Below are positions 27,001 to 39,000 of a stretch of DNA of 64,000 bases, piece after piece. The position numbers and the translations under genes are program-made. Under the pieces are notes generated by a model that worked only from the letters and a program-made list of their open reading frames with translations, was not told where the DNA came from and did no database searches. The number at the start of each line of letters is the position of its first letter. Position 1 is the first letter of the stretch. The DNA is taken from contig CM028333.1 in NCBI GenBank assembly GCA_016647705.1, positions 23,120,243 through 23,184,242 of the forward strand. Reading direction: 5' to 3'. Source of the DNA: Eucommia ulmoides (lineage: Eukaryota > Streptophyta > Magnoliopsida > Garryales > Eucommiaceae).

Positions 27001-30000
27001 TGCTACGTACTTGGTTGCATGTCTAGCCTGTATTGGCAAGAACAAGAACAACTTGAATTTGAGTCTCCAGGAAGCTGCTCTTTTCACTTCTAGTGTCCTT
27101 GTTAATTTGCCTTGGGGCATTGCATATTACTCTAAATGCTTCTGATTGATTTCAAATACATGTTTAAATAGCCTTTTACACGGAGTTACTCTCTATTATA
27201 TCTTTTTCGGTCTATCCCTTAATGCAAGCCAAATGCGAATAAGTTTTGCTCTAGAGTGAGGGAAATATATATCTTGGATGTTGCATCAAGAGATTGCCCT
27301 GTCGAAACCATGGTTGTATCAAACTATCAATAGGCTTCACCGTCGTGCGCTCTAGCGCCTTCCTAATTTTACTTCCACTCTAATTATTATCTAAACATGT
27401 CATTTCCTCTCTAAGTGCAGCATGTCTATTTGACACTGTATCCTGTTAATAACATTTATGTGATCGAAATAATCTTCTGCTCACTAGAACTGCTCCTTCA
27501 AGCTACAGGTTTTAGTGATGACAGCTCAGATTCTTTTGAATATTCTGAGACACAGCATAGTAAAGATGGAAGCTATTGATCTCTTAATTTTGGACGAGTG
27601 TCATCATGCTGTCAAGAAACATCCGTATTCTTTAGTGATGTCTGAGTTTTATCATACGACACCGAAGGAGAAGAGACCTTCAGTTTTTGGAATGACGGCT
27701 TCTCCTGTAAATTTAAAAGGTAAATTATTTATCCTGTGTATCGTTTCTGTTTTAAAGTTCTAATTGACCATGACACGCAGTCTTCCTTTCTTGTTACGAA
27801 TAATAAAGGTGTCTCCAGCCAAGTGGACTGTGCGATAAAGATTCGTAATCTTGAAACAAAGCTGGATTCCGAAGTTTGTACTATAAAAGACCGTAAGGAT
27901 CTAGAGAAACATGTGCCAATGCCGTCAGAAGTAGTGGTGGAGTATGATAAAGCGGCTAGTTTATGGTCCCTACATGAACAAATAAAACACATGGAACTGG
28001 CAGTTGAAGAAGCTTCACAATCAAGTTCCAAAAGAAGTAAATGGCAGTTCATGGGAGCAAGGGATGCTGGGGCCAAGGAAGAGCTGCGCCAAGTTTATGG
28101 TGTATCTGAAAGAACAGAAAGCGATGGAGCGGCAAATTTGATTCAAAAGTTGAGGGCTATAAATTTTGCACTTGGTGAACTTGGACAGTGGTGTGCTTAT
28201 AAGGTTCTTAATATTATTAACACTTGTATTATTATAAATCGTTGTGTCATGTAGAAGAATTTCTTTGCTCAACCTTTTTGTTTGGCAGGTTGCAGAATCA
28301 TTTTTGACAGCTTTACAGAATGATGAAAGAGCGAACTACCAGCTTGATGTCAAGTTTCAAGAATCGTACTTGAAAAAAGTTGTTTCTCTCTTGCAATGCC
28401 AGTTATCAGAGGGAGCTGTTTCTGAAAGCATGGCGACCGATAAAGATTCTGATAAAGGTGCAAGTAACATTGACGAGATAGAAGAGGGAGAGCTTCCAGA
28501 CAGTTCTGGTGAGTATGTTCTGCTCTTGGTTAGTTGAGTAGCTTCCTGTAGTTTTTTTTTTTCTCTGCGAAGGAATCTCATGCACTTCTTCTAGGTGTGA
28601 AGTTAATCTTATTTTCATTTCGACTGCACATATTTAAAAGCATGTAGACAAAATTGTAGTTGGATGAGAATACATAAACTATGCAAAGGTTATTTAAATA
28701 CTTAAAAAATTGATGGCAAAAAAAGGGCAAAAACAATTCTCAACACCCTTACGAGGCAGTAATCTAACTCGTGTTGGCATGGAAGTTATCATGGTAAACT
28801 GATTCCATTTTGGTACTAGTGGTTCCTGTAAGACCTCAGGCGCTACCACTCATCCTAAAACTAATTGGTGTCAGGAAAGGTGCATACCCTAACCTTATAG
28901 TGCATTCAGCAACACACACAAGTGCCCGTGGCCTTTGATTGTAACTCGACCCATCCCTCAAGCCTCTGCCACGGTACAATTGCTGCCAAAACCTAGCCAA
29001 CCATTGCTAAATTTACTAATCTCTTTTGCTTAGTATTATGTGAATACAAGATCTTTATCCATATTGAGGGTGGAAGAAGGATCCTGTCCATGTTTGGCAG
29101 ATTGATTTTGGTCCAATCTTTTTTTGGAATGCTTGGCCTTTTACTTCATGTCCTTGTGTTAGGTTCATGGACGAATTATGAACATGACAGAAAAGGCTTT
29201 GAGAGAACAGCTGTGGGGGAGAGGAGCTGGGAAGGGAGAAGAGATCATCTTGTAAATTGCTATTCAGCAACACACACAAGCACCCATGGCCTTTGATTGT
29301 AACTCGACCCATCCCTCGGGCCTCCGCCACGGTACAATTGCTGCCAAAACCTAGCCAACCGTTGCTAAATTTACTAATCTCTTTTGCTTAGTATTATGTG
29401 AATACAAGATCTTTATCCAAATTGGGGGTGGAAGAAGGATCCTGTCCATGTTTGGCAGATTGATTCTGGTCCAATCTGTTTTTGGAATGCTTGGCCTTTT
29501 ACTTCATGTCCTTGTGTTAGGTTCTTGGACGAATTATGAACAGGACAGAAAAGGCTATGAGAGAACAGCTGTGGGGGAGAGGAGCTGGGAAGGGAGAAGA
29601 GATCATCTTGTAAATTGCTATTCAGTGTCCAAATCCTAAACCTAAGAGCAATTTGGTTTAGAAATTGGTGATTTTATCCAAGGAAAATCGATTCTTTGGG
29701 TAGCTAACTTTTGAGATTTTGTTTGGGGCAAGATTCTTTTTGGTTCTCAGAAGCTTAGTCTCTAGAAGCAAATATGTTCTGCATGCCAATTGCTGCAGGT
29801 CAAGCTATGAATCCAACTCATATGTAGCTGTTACATTATGATGCTGTGAATACTGATGATTTCAGTGGCAGACATAACGATCTCCACCAGCACCGCCAAA
29901 AACAGCCAAAATTTCTGTACCCCGAATCCTAAAACCATACCGCAACTCCCCAATAAGTTCTATCATTGCACAGACTTGTTTTGGTGGCTGGAATTGATTT

Positions 30001-33000
30001 CGATAGTTGCCAGATCTGAAAAAGTAGGCGAGGGGGTTGCCGGAGGAGGTGGCGGTGGGTGCTGGTGGTTTCCGGTTGAGATTGGTTGTTGCAGGTGGTA
30101 GTTGACTGGGTGAGGATAGATATGCATCATTGCAGGGGTGTGATTTGGTGGTGCTGAATGTGAGAGAATGACGTTGGAAGAGGTGGTATCTGGTGTTGGC
30201 GGTGGCTTGCTGGGTACTGTTGGGGGTTAGGAAAAAGCAAGTTACAAGAAGAAAGAAAGAAGAGAAAAAAGAAGAAAAAATAGTAGGTAAAGAGAATAAC
30301 AAGATGAAAAAGAAGAGAAATAAACGAAATGGAGAATAGCAAAAAAAAGGCAGCAACAACAAGCCTTTGTCCCAATGATGTATTTTTTTATGAGAATCAA
30401 CAATTGAAAGGTAACATTATCAATAAAATGCTTATGTTCACAATTTCTGACATGGCAGGGTTCTTCATTGTTTACGTGTTGTCTTGTTGGTATTTTCTTT
30501 ACTCACCGGCTTCTCTGAGTTAGGTTTCTCTCTTCCCACTTTCCCTGCATCATTGTGACATTCATTTTTTTTGTTGCTGGAAATTTTTATAGTAGTTTCT
30601 GGTGGAGAGCATGTAGATGTGATTATAGGGGCTGCCGTTGCTGATGGTAAAGTAACCCCAAAGGTTCAATCACTGATCAAAATACTTCTCAAGTATCAGC
30701 ACACGGAAGACTTCCGTGCAATCATCTTTGTTGAACGAGTTGTTGCTGCATTAGTTCTTCCGAAGGTTGAATAATTTCCGCAAAGCTCTATTTCATTCTC
30801 ATCCTTACATGATCTTCACTGTGCCATGTTATGATATCAATCGTGCAGGTTTTTCAAGAGCTTCCTTCCTTAAGTTTTATTAAGTCTGCAAGTTTAATTG
30901 GGCACAATAATAGCCAAGAAATGCGAACAGGCCAGATGCAGGACACAATTGCAAAATTCCGAGATGGTCGGGTATGTCTTAAAACTGAGATTGCCAACTC
31001 AACTGTGTACAGTCTGGTAATTTTTGTGTCAATAATTTGCTTTAATTTGACCGTAGGTGACATTGTTAGTCGCCACTAGTGTCGCGGAGGAAGGACTCGA
31101 TATTCGGCAATGCAATGTTGTCATTCGCTTTGATCTTGCGAAAACTGTTTTGGCTTACATTCAGTCTAGGGGTCGTGCCAGAAAACCTGGGTCATATTAC
31201 ATCTTGATGGTTGAGAGGTACCTTTGTTTGATTCAGTGTCAGTACTTGCGTCAGCATCTTTTTGACGTTCATGTTCTGCCTTTGTCAAATTAACTATTTT
31301 GGATTCAATGTTTTTTTTTTTTTCTCTTCTATTTAGGGGAAATTTGTCTGATGAAGCTTTTCTGAGGAATGCTAGAAATAGCGAAGAGACTTTGCGGAAA
31401 GAGGCAATTGAGAGAACTGATATTAGTCATCTTAAGGGAACATCACGATTAGTTTCTGCAGAGGGAACTCCAGATACGGTATACCAGGTGGAGTCAACTG
31501 GTGCTGTGGTGAGCTTAAATTCTGCTGTTGGATTAGTCCATTTCTACTGCTCCCAACTACCCAGTGACAGGTGCAATTTCTGCTGTACAGTGATAGGCTT
31601 TTATGTGTACTCTGTTTGATATCACACTTCCACTCATTAATGGGTACGGTTTTCCGTTGTCTTCTTGCATATGCTTAGATACTCAATACTTCGCCCTGAA
31701 TTTATTATGGAGCGTCATGAGAAACCAGGAGTGCCTACTCAGTATTCATGCAGGCTTCAACTTCCGTGTAATGCACCATTTGAGAAACTGGAGGGTCCCG
31801 TTTGTAGTTCAATGCGCCTTGCACAACAGGCATGCTACTAGCATCATCTTATTTGTTCTCTTGTAGGTGCATCAGAAATCTAGATAATTTGATTTGTTGA
31901 TGTGCAGGCTGTTTGCTTGGCTGCTTGTAAAAAGCTTCATGAGATGGGAGCATTTACTGATATGCTATTGCCAGACAAGGGAAGCGGGGGAGAAAGCGAG
32001 AAGGTTGAACAGATTGATGGAGAAAATCCTCTCCCGGGTACAGCTAGACATAGGGAATTCTATCCCGAAGGCGTAGCCGGTATACTGCAGGTTAGTTAAA
32101 CCAAAAGGTTTCATAGTTAGAGACTATCTGCTGTCGGTATTTCATTTTAGGGTTCATCTGCTTGTAATATAGGCTAAGGTGAAACTTTTTTATGTATATT
32201 CTAACAGAATAAGTTCATGTTTTGTGACAACATGTAAATTGACAAAGTTATAGATCTTTTATTTACATTTACATTTTATTCTTTTTTAATCTAATTAGTA
32301 ATTACTAAAGAATAACACACACACACACAAAAAAAAAAAAAAAAACCAAAAAAAAAAAGGGAAGAAAACCAAGAATTTTCTCAGTAAGAAGAGAGACAAG
32401 TTGGAAAGAAGTGGTGGAAACGGTCAGTTGGGGTAGGGGAAGGGGAAGGGGGGCTACTTGAAGATGGGGCTGGGGCAGCTCGTTGGGCCTAGCGCTGGGA
32501 GTTGGGGCACGTCAGGACTGGCACAAGGAGCTTGGTCTCAGTTGTGAGGTGGTAACACCAGTGGAGTTTTTTAGGGCTGAGCAACTGTTGATCTGGGGGT
32601 AATAGAAGTGGGCCTAATTGAAGAAGATGGGGCTGGGGTTGGTTGTTGGGACTAGCGCTGGTAGCTGGGGCTTGTCAAAACTTGCACGAGGAGCTTGGGC
32701 TCATCGGGGTTGGGAGTTGGTTCCACTGGTGGAGTTTGTTGGGGCTGAGCGACCGTCGATCTGGGGGTAACAGAAGGGTTACGAGGGTAAATCTGGAACA
32801 ATTTGATTGTTTCTTCAAAGTTGGAAGGGATGTTTGTTTGTGGCGCGGTTGGTTGTTCGCAGCGCCAGAGTGATGGTTGTGTTTTGGATTGGAAAGGAGA
32901 GAGATTATAGGAGGTGATCGTAAGGCTAGCGGTTGTTTTTTGAGGCGGGAAGAGAAGGAAATGGCTAATTGGAATGGCGATGTTGAGTTCGCGGGCAAAA

Positions 33001-36000
33001 ATGGTGGGAGTGGGCTAGGGTTTTGTTGGTCTCTTCATTGAAATGAAGAAGATGGCCTATGGGTGTGTGATCATGTGCTTCTCATTTGTTGAACACCATA
33101 GCTTAATTTAATTTTAAAACTACATATTAAGCCCATGTACAACTCATTAAATGCACCATATTAAAAATAATTATTTATTTATGTTAGAAGGTTCCATCCT
33201 AAAATCATATGGTATCAATTGAAGTAACTCCTTTCATATATAGATTACTTTGGGAAGTCTTACAAATTCCATATGGTTTTAGGTTGAAACTTTCTAACAA
33301 TTTATTAAAAAAAAAAAAAAAATCAATTTTTATTTAAAAAAAATAAAGAACACGAGGGTATTTGAGTCAATAGTACTTTTCTGCAACGGAAAGTTAATCT
33401 GCACTTTAATCTAGACTATAAGGGGTTAAAATGTAGGTTATTAAACTCGAGGGGAATAAAGTGATACTAAAACTAAGTAGAAAGGAGTAACAGGCAATTG
33501 ACCCTTCATTTTATGATGAATCTTCAAATATAAAAGACCTCGATGTACCCCTTTAAGTCACAAGATGATTCCATGATTGTTAAATTTTCAAATTACTTGT
33601 AACAATGTACTTTATTTGGGACATGAACCATATGCTCAAGTCTTATGCCATGGTTGGGACCGAAATTCACTTTTTGTCTTAATTATTTGGCCCTTCAGGG
33701 AGAATGGATTTTATCTGGTAGAGATGGTTGTGACAACTCCAAGCTCCTCTGTCTGTACATGTACGCTGTTAAATGCGTAAATGTTGGCTCCTCAAAAGAT
33801 CCATTCTTAACTCAAGTTTCAGAGTTTGCGATACTCTTTGGCAATGAGCTGGATGCAGAGGTGTGCTGTCATCTATTGCCTTCAACATTAGACAAGAAAG
33901 ACCATTTTATTCTCTAGCTCTTCCTATTAACAATGTGTATTGCCTATAGGTGTTATCGATGTCGTTGGATCTCTTTATCGCCCGAACCATGATTACAAAG
34001 GCCTCTCTTTTTTTCAGAGGGTCCATAGAAATTACAGAAGGCCAGGTATGTTGCTTTACGTTATATGGAGTCGTCAAGTACTAAAGCTATTTTACTGTTT
34101 TAGAGCTGATTAATGCTTGCATGCAGTTGGCATCCCTTAAGAGTTTCCATGTAAGATTAATGAGCATTGTACTGGACGTGGACGTTGAACCATCCACCAC
34201 TCCTTGGGATCCTACAAAGGCGTTTCTGTTTGTACCTGTGGTTGGCGATAAATATGAAGATTCTATAAAAGAAATTGACTGGGATTTAGTTGAAAGAATA
34301 ACTAAGACAGATGCATGGAACAATCCCCTTCAGAGAGCTCGGCCAGATGTTTACCTCGGGACAAATGAGAGAACATTGGGCGGAGATCGAAGGGAGTATG
34401 GATTTGGGAAATTGCGTCATAACATGGGCTTTGGGCAGAAATCTCATCCTACTTATGGCATAAGAGGAGCAGTGGCGCAGTTTGATGTTGTGAAAGCATC
34501 TGGACTGGTTCCTCAAAGGGATGCTATTGAAATGCCCAATCAGGTTGTTTGTCATAAAGCGAAACTGATGATGGCAGATTGTTACATAAGTGCAGAAGAT
34601 CTGGTGGGGAGAATTGTTACGGCTGCTCATTCTGGCAAGAGATTTTACGTGGATTCCGTACCTTATGATATGACTGCAGAGAACTCATTCCCAAGAAAAG
34701 AAGGCTATCTTGGTCCACTGGAATATAGTTCATATGCTGATTACTACAAGCAAAAGTAAGCATCATGAAAATGTCAAGCCCATGTTCATCTTAATTTCAG
34801 TTAATTATTCTGTATTTGAGACATAAGTTAGTGTTGAATCCCACATCATTTGTGTTATCTGATCCTGAGCTATATATAATAAGTCTAAAGGCAATCCTCC
34901 TCTTTCAAGGCGTCTTTTGAGAGTGAGTTAGGCCGATTGGGTTTCTACAGTTATAATAGCAAGCGGTATGGCCCTATCATTTTAAGATGCTAACAGTTTG
35001 TGATATGTGAGGACTGGATAGCTGTAATGCACTTTTGTTGTTTTGCTTGGAGAGAAACTTATCACAATGCCTGAAGGAAGCATTGAACTACTTTCTGGTG
35101 TGAATTAAACTAATTATTTCAACCGTCTTTCATAGTTTTTCATGCCCTAAGTAGTTTATGATTCTCGACTGCAAAGTTTCTCTTTCTTGTGCACAACAAT
35201 GGTGCATGCGGCTATTAAGTCCATTTTTGAACTAGGTATGGTGTCGATTTGATATTTAAGCAGCAGCCGCTGATTAGAGGGCGTGGTGTTTCATATTGCA
35301 AAAATCTTCTCTCTCCACGATTTGAATATTCAGAAGGTATGCGCTCCTTTTCAACTTCTCTATTCCTAAAGTCGTTGTGCTTCATATTGCTGTAGCCAAT
35401 GAATCCAACTGTTCTTGTTCAACTGATGAAGGCGAATCAGAAGAGACTCTTGATAAAACCTACTATGTCTTCCTCCCGCCTGAGCTTTGTTTTGTGCATC
35501 CGCTTCCTGGCTCACTAGTTCGAGGTGCTCAGAGATTGCCATCAATAATGAGGCGGGTTGAAAGTATGTTGCTTGCAATTCAGCTCAAGGATGTGATCCG
35601 GTATCCTGTCCCTGCTTCAAAGGTTCAATCTTTACCTCATGGCTATTTTTTGTACTGGTCATGTTTATATCCTATATAATGTGGAAGGAAAGTGTGGGCC
35701 CCTACGAAAAATATGCCTTAGATAGAACAATTGGAATTTATTTTCATTCGATCTAAGGCTTAAAATATCTCTTCAAAAGAATGGCTTTATAACTCCATAT
35801 ATAGAATTTTTTTTGTCCAACATATGTAGATTCAATGATTCACAACTAAAGAAAACAAAAGAAGATTCTTTGCTCAAAAACTAAAAAACATTACTTTATA
35901 TTCAAATCCAATTAAACCACACATTTTCCACTTAAAATCATCAATTAGAGTTATCAATTAAAGTTATTCATACGTAGATTAATTATTATTTTTAAAATTA

Positions 36001-39000
36001 CTTAATTATATATAAGTCAGAACAATATACAAGGGTAAGGTTGCGTACATTTAACTCTCAAACCCTGCAATTGCGCAACGGTAGAAGTTGTCGCCCTGTG
36101 ACGTGGAGGTCATAGGTTCGAGTCGTGGAAATCATCTCTTGCAAAAGTAAGGTAAGACTACGTACAATAGACCCAATTGGTCCGACTCTTCCCCGGACCC
36201 TGCGCATAACGGGAGCTTTGTAGCACACCGGGCTGCCCTATATATAAGTCAGAACGGTCTGAATCCCATAAAATAATTATAATCAATAGAATGGTTGGGA
36301 TCTCTCCAAAGATGATCTAATGAATGAAAATATTTCTTCAATATTATGATTCAGGTCTAGTCCACATCTTCACAAAATGATTCAAGAGTTAAAACTAAAT
36401 TATATAACTCAAACAACTAAATTATTTAAATGAATCATTAAAATTTTAAGTCACTTTTTTAGTTTTTTATTGGAATAATATTAAAGCATGCGTTTAGGCA
36501 CATGCACTTGCTAGTTTATATATATGATTTTGTTCGACCCCTCTTGTGCAGATCTTGGAAGCTTTGACTGCTGCATCTTGCCAGGAAACTTTCTGCTATG
36601 AAAGAGCAGAGCTCCTAGGAGATGCGTACCTGAAGTGGGTAGTTAGTCGATTTCTTTTTCTTAAATATCCCCAGAAACATGAAGGGCAGCTCACTCGGAT
36701 GAGACAGCAAATGGTGAGTAATATGGTATTATATCAATATGCACTCAATAAGGAACTTCAATCATATATCCAGGCAGATCGATTTGCTCCGTCTAGATGG
36801 GCTGCCCCTGGGGTGCTGCCCGTCTTTGATGAGGACATCAAGGAAGGAGAATCTTCCCTATTTGATGAGGGGAAAAAAGTTGATGGGAGTCGACCTGGTA
36901 AAGACCAGAAGCGTGACATATATGATGAAGATGATGAAATGGAAGACGGGGAGCTTGAGAGTGATTCGAGTTCTTATCGAGTCCTCTCTAGCAAAACTCT
37001 TGCTGATGTTGTTGAAGCACTGATTGGAGTTTATTATGTTGAAGGTGGAAAGGCCGCTGCAAACCACCTCATGAAATGGATTGGGATTGAGGTGGATTTT
37101 GATCCAAATCAGTTTGAGTGCTCAATCAAATCTAGCAATCTGCCCGAGAGCATACTGAGGAGTGTCAACTTTGACGCTTTGGAAGGTGCCTTGAATATAA
37201 AGTTCAATGATAAAAGCCTACTGGTAGAAGCTATTACTCATGCTTCACGGCCATCTTCAGGAGTGTCCTGCTACCAGCGATTGGAGTTTGTTGGTGATGC
37301 AGTTCTGGACCATCTCATTACAAGGCACCTGTTCTTCACGTACACAGATCTGCCCCCTGGCCGGTTGACTGATCTGCGAGCTGCTGCTGTGAACAATGAG
37401 AATTTTGCACGGGTTGCTGTCAAACATAATCTACATTTGCACCTTCGGCATGGCTCAAGTGCCCTCGAAAAACAGGTTTTTGTAACTTATTCTCGGTTAT
37501 GTATTGAATCTTCAGGAAAAAAAAAAAATTAGAGGGGGTACAAAAAGGGGGAGGCGTCTTAACCTACCTCCTTTACATTATAAAATAATTATTTTTAAGA
37601 GATTCCTGATACTTTTACTATGATGCATTGTACATTTAATTAATTTTTCGCTCTCATTTTCAGATTCGGGATTTTGTGAAAGAGGTTCAGAATGAACTGT
37701 CGAAACCGGGGTTCAACTCCTTCGGTTTGGGGGATTGCAAAGCTCCTAAAGTTCTTGGAGATATAGTAGAATCCATTGCTGGAGCCATCTTCCTGGACAG
37801 CGGACGTAATACTTCTGTTGTTTGGAAGGTTAGTTGGAATAGTAACTTTATTATTATTATTATTATTTGTCGTTCGAATAAGTTTTTATTCTTTCAGCTA
37901 ACATCAACTAGATCAAATCTATCAAGTTAACCTAAATAGATGTAGAATTTGCATTTGATATCATAGTTAATTTTAACTAATATATTGGCAAGGGCAGAGC
38001 CAATTAAGGCCCGGGGACTCAAGCTCCCCCTCAATTTTCATTTCTTTTCAATGATACCAATTGATTTTTTTAGTTCTATCTTTCCAAATTTCAACTCAAG
38101 GTCTCCTCCCCCCCCCCCCCCCCCCCCTCCCCCTCGTACTCCCTTTGCACCTTGTCCATCATATTTATCACAATTTAATGGTCTTTTAATGTATTTATAA
38201 TAAAATGTAACAAGAAAAAATATTTAGTACCCCATAACTCTATAATTAACAGTAATCTCATCTACTCACTTAGTGTAAATAGGCACGAGAGAGTCAATCA
38301 ATCACAAGTGTAATTTTAATTTTAAAACATAAGCTCTTATCCTAAACAAACAAACAACTTAAATTTCCATTCCTTTACTCACGGTTCACGAAAAAACTTT
38401 AGCATTCATTGTCTCTTCCCTTCCCTTACTTTCTTTTCTCAGAATCTCATTGTGATAAGCCAGTGCACGAAGACTCCCGCCATTGCGGGGTCTGGGGAGG
38501 GTCAGATGTACGCATCCTTATCTCTGTATACAGAGAGGCTGTTTCCAATATAAAAATTTTAAAACGAAAAATAAAGCATTATACAATAAGAACCCCATAA
38601 AAATTTATAGCTATGAAAGTTAGAAAAATAGTTTTTTAGTTACATTGACATTTAATTTTCATTTGTTACAACACGGTTTATGTACTGCAGGTCTTTCAAC
38701 CCTTGATGCACCCAATGGTCACTCCAGAAACACTCCCAATGCATCCAGTGAGGGAACTGCAAGAACGATGCCAGCAGCACGCAGAAGGTCTCGAGTACAA
38801 AGCGACTAGAATTGGCAACTTGGCTACTGTCGAGGTATTTATTGACGGTGTCCAGGTCGGGATTGCTCAAAATCCACAAAAGAAAATGGCCCAGAAGTTA
38901 GCTGCTAGGAATGCCCTCGCTTCTTTGAAAGATAAAGAAGCATTTGAAGCCAAGGAAAAGGCCGATGAAGGTGGGAAGAACAAAAAGAATGGCACCCAAG

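Noticed and set aside
29090..29639. Two near-identical short frames beginning [10 protein letters not shown], as a possible duplicated gene
   Set aside because: They sit inside DCL1 intron 5 and are produced by the 358-bp tandem duplication. No known domain or start context.
34756..35235. Possible intronic miRNA as in Arabidopsis (miR838 in DCL1 intron 14)
   Set aside because: The intron is largely a TRIM solo LTR and I see no long imperfect hairpin. miR838 is known from Arabidopsis and close relatives.
36068..36130. Possible tRNA gene (box A and box B present)
   Set aside because: The boxes belong to the head of the Au-type SINE. No tRNA cloverleaf or acceptor stem can be closed.
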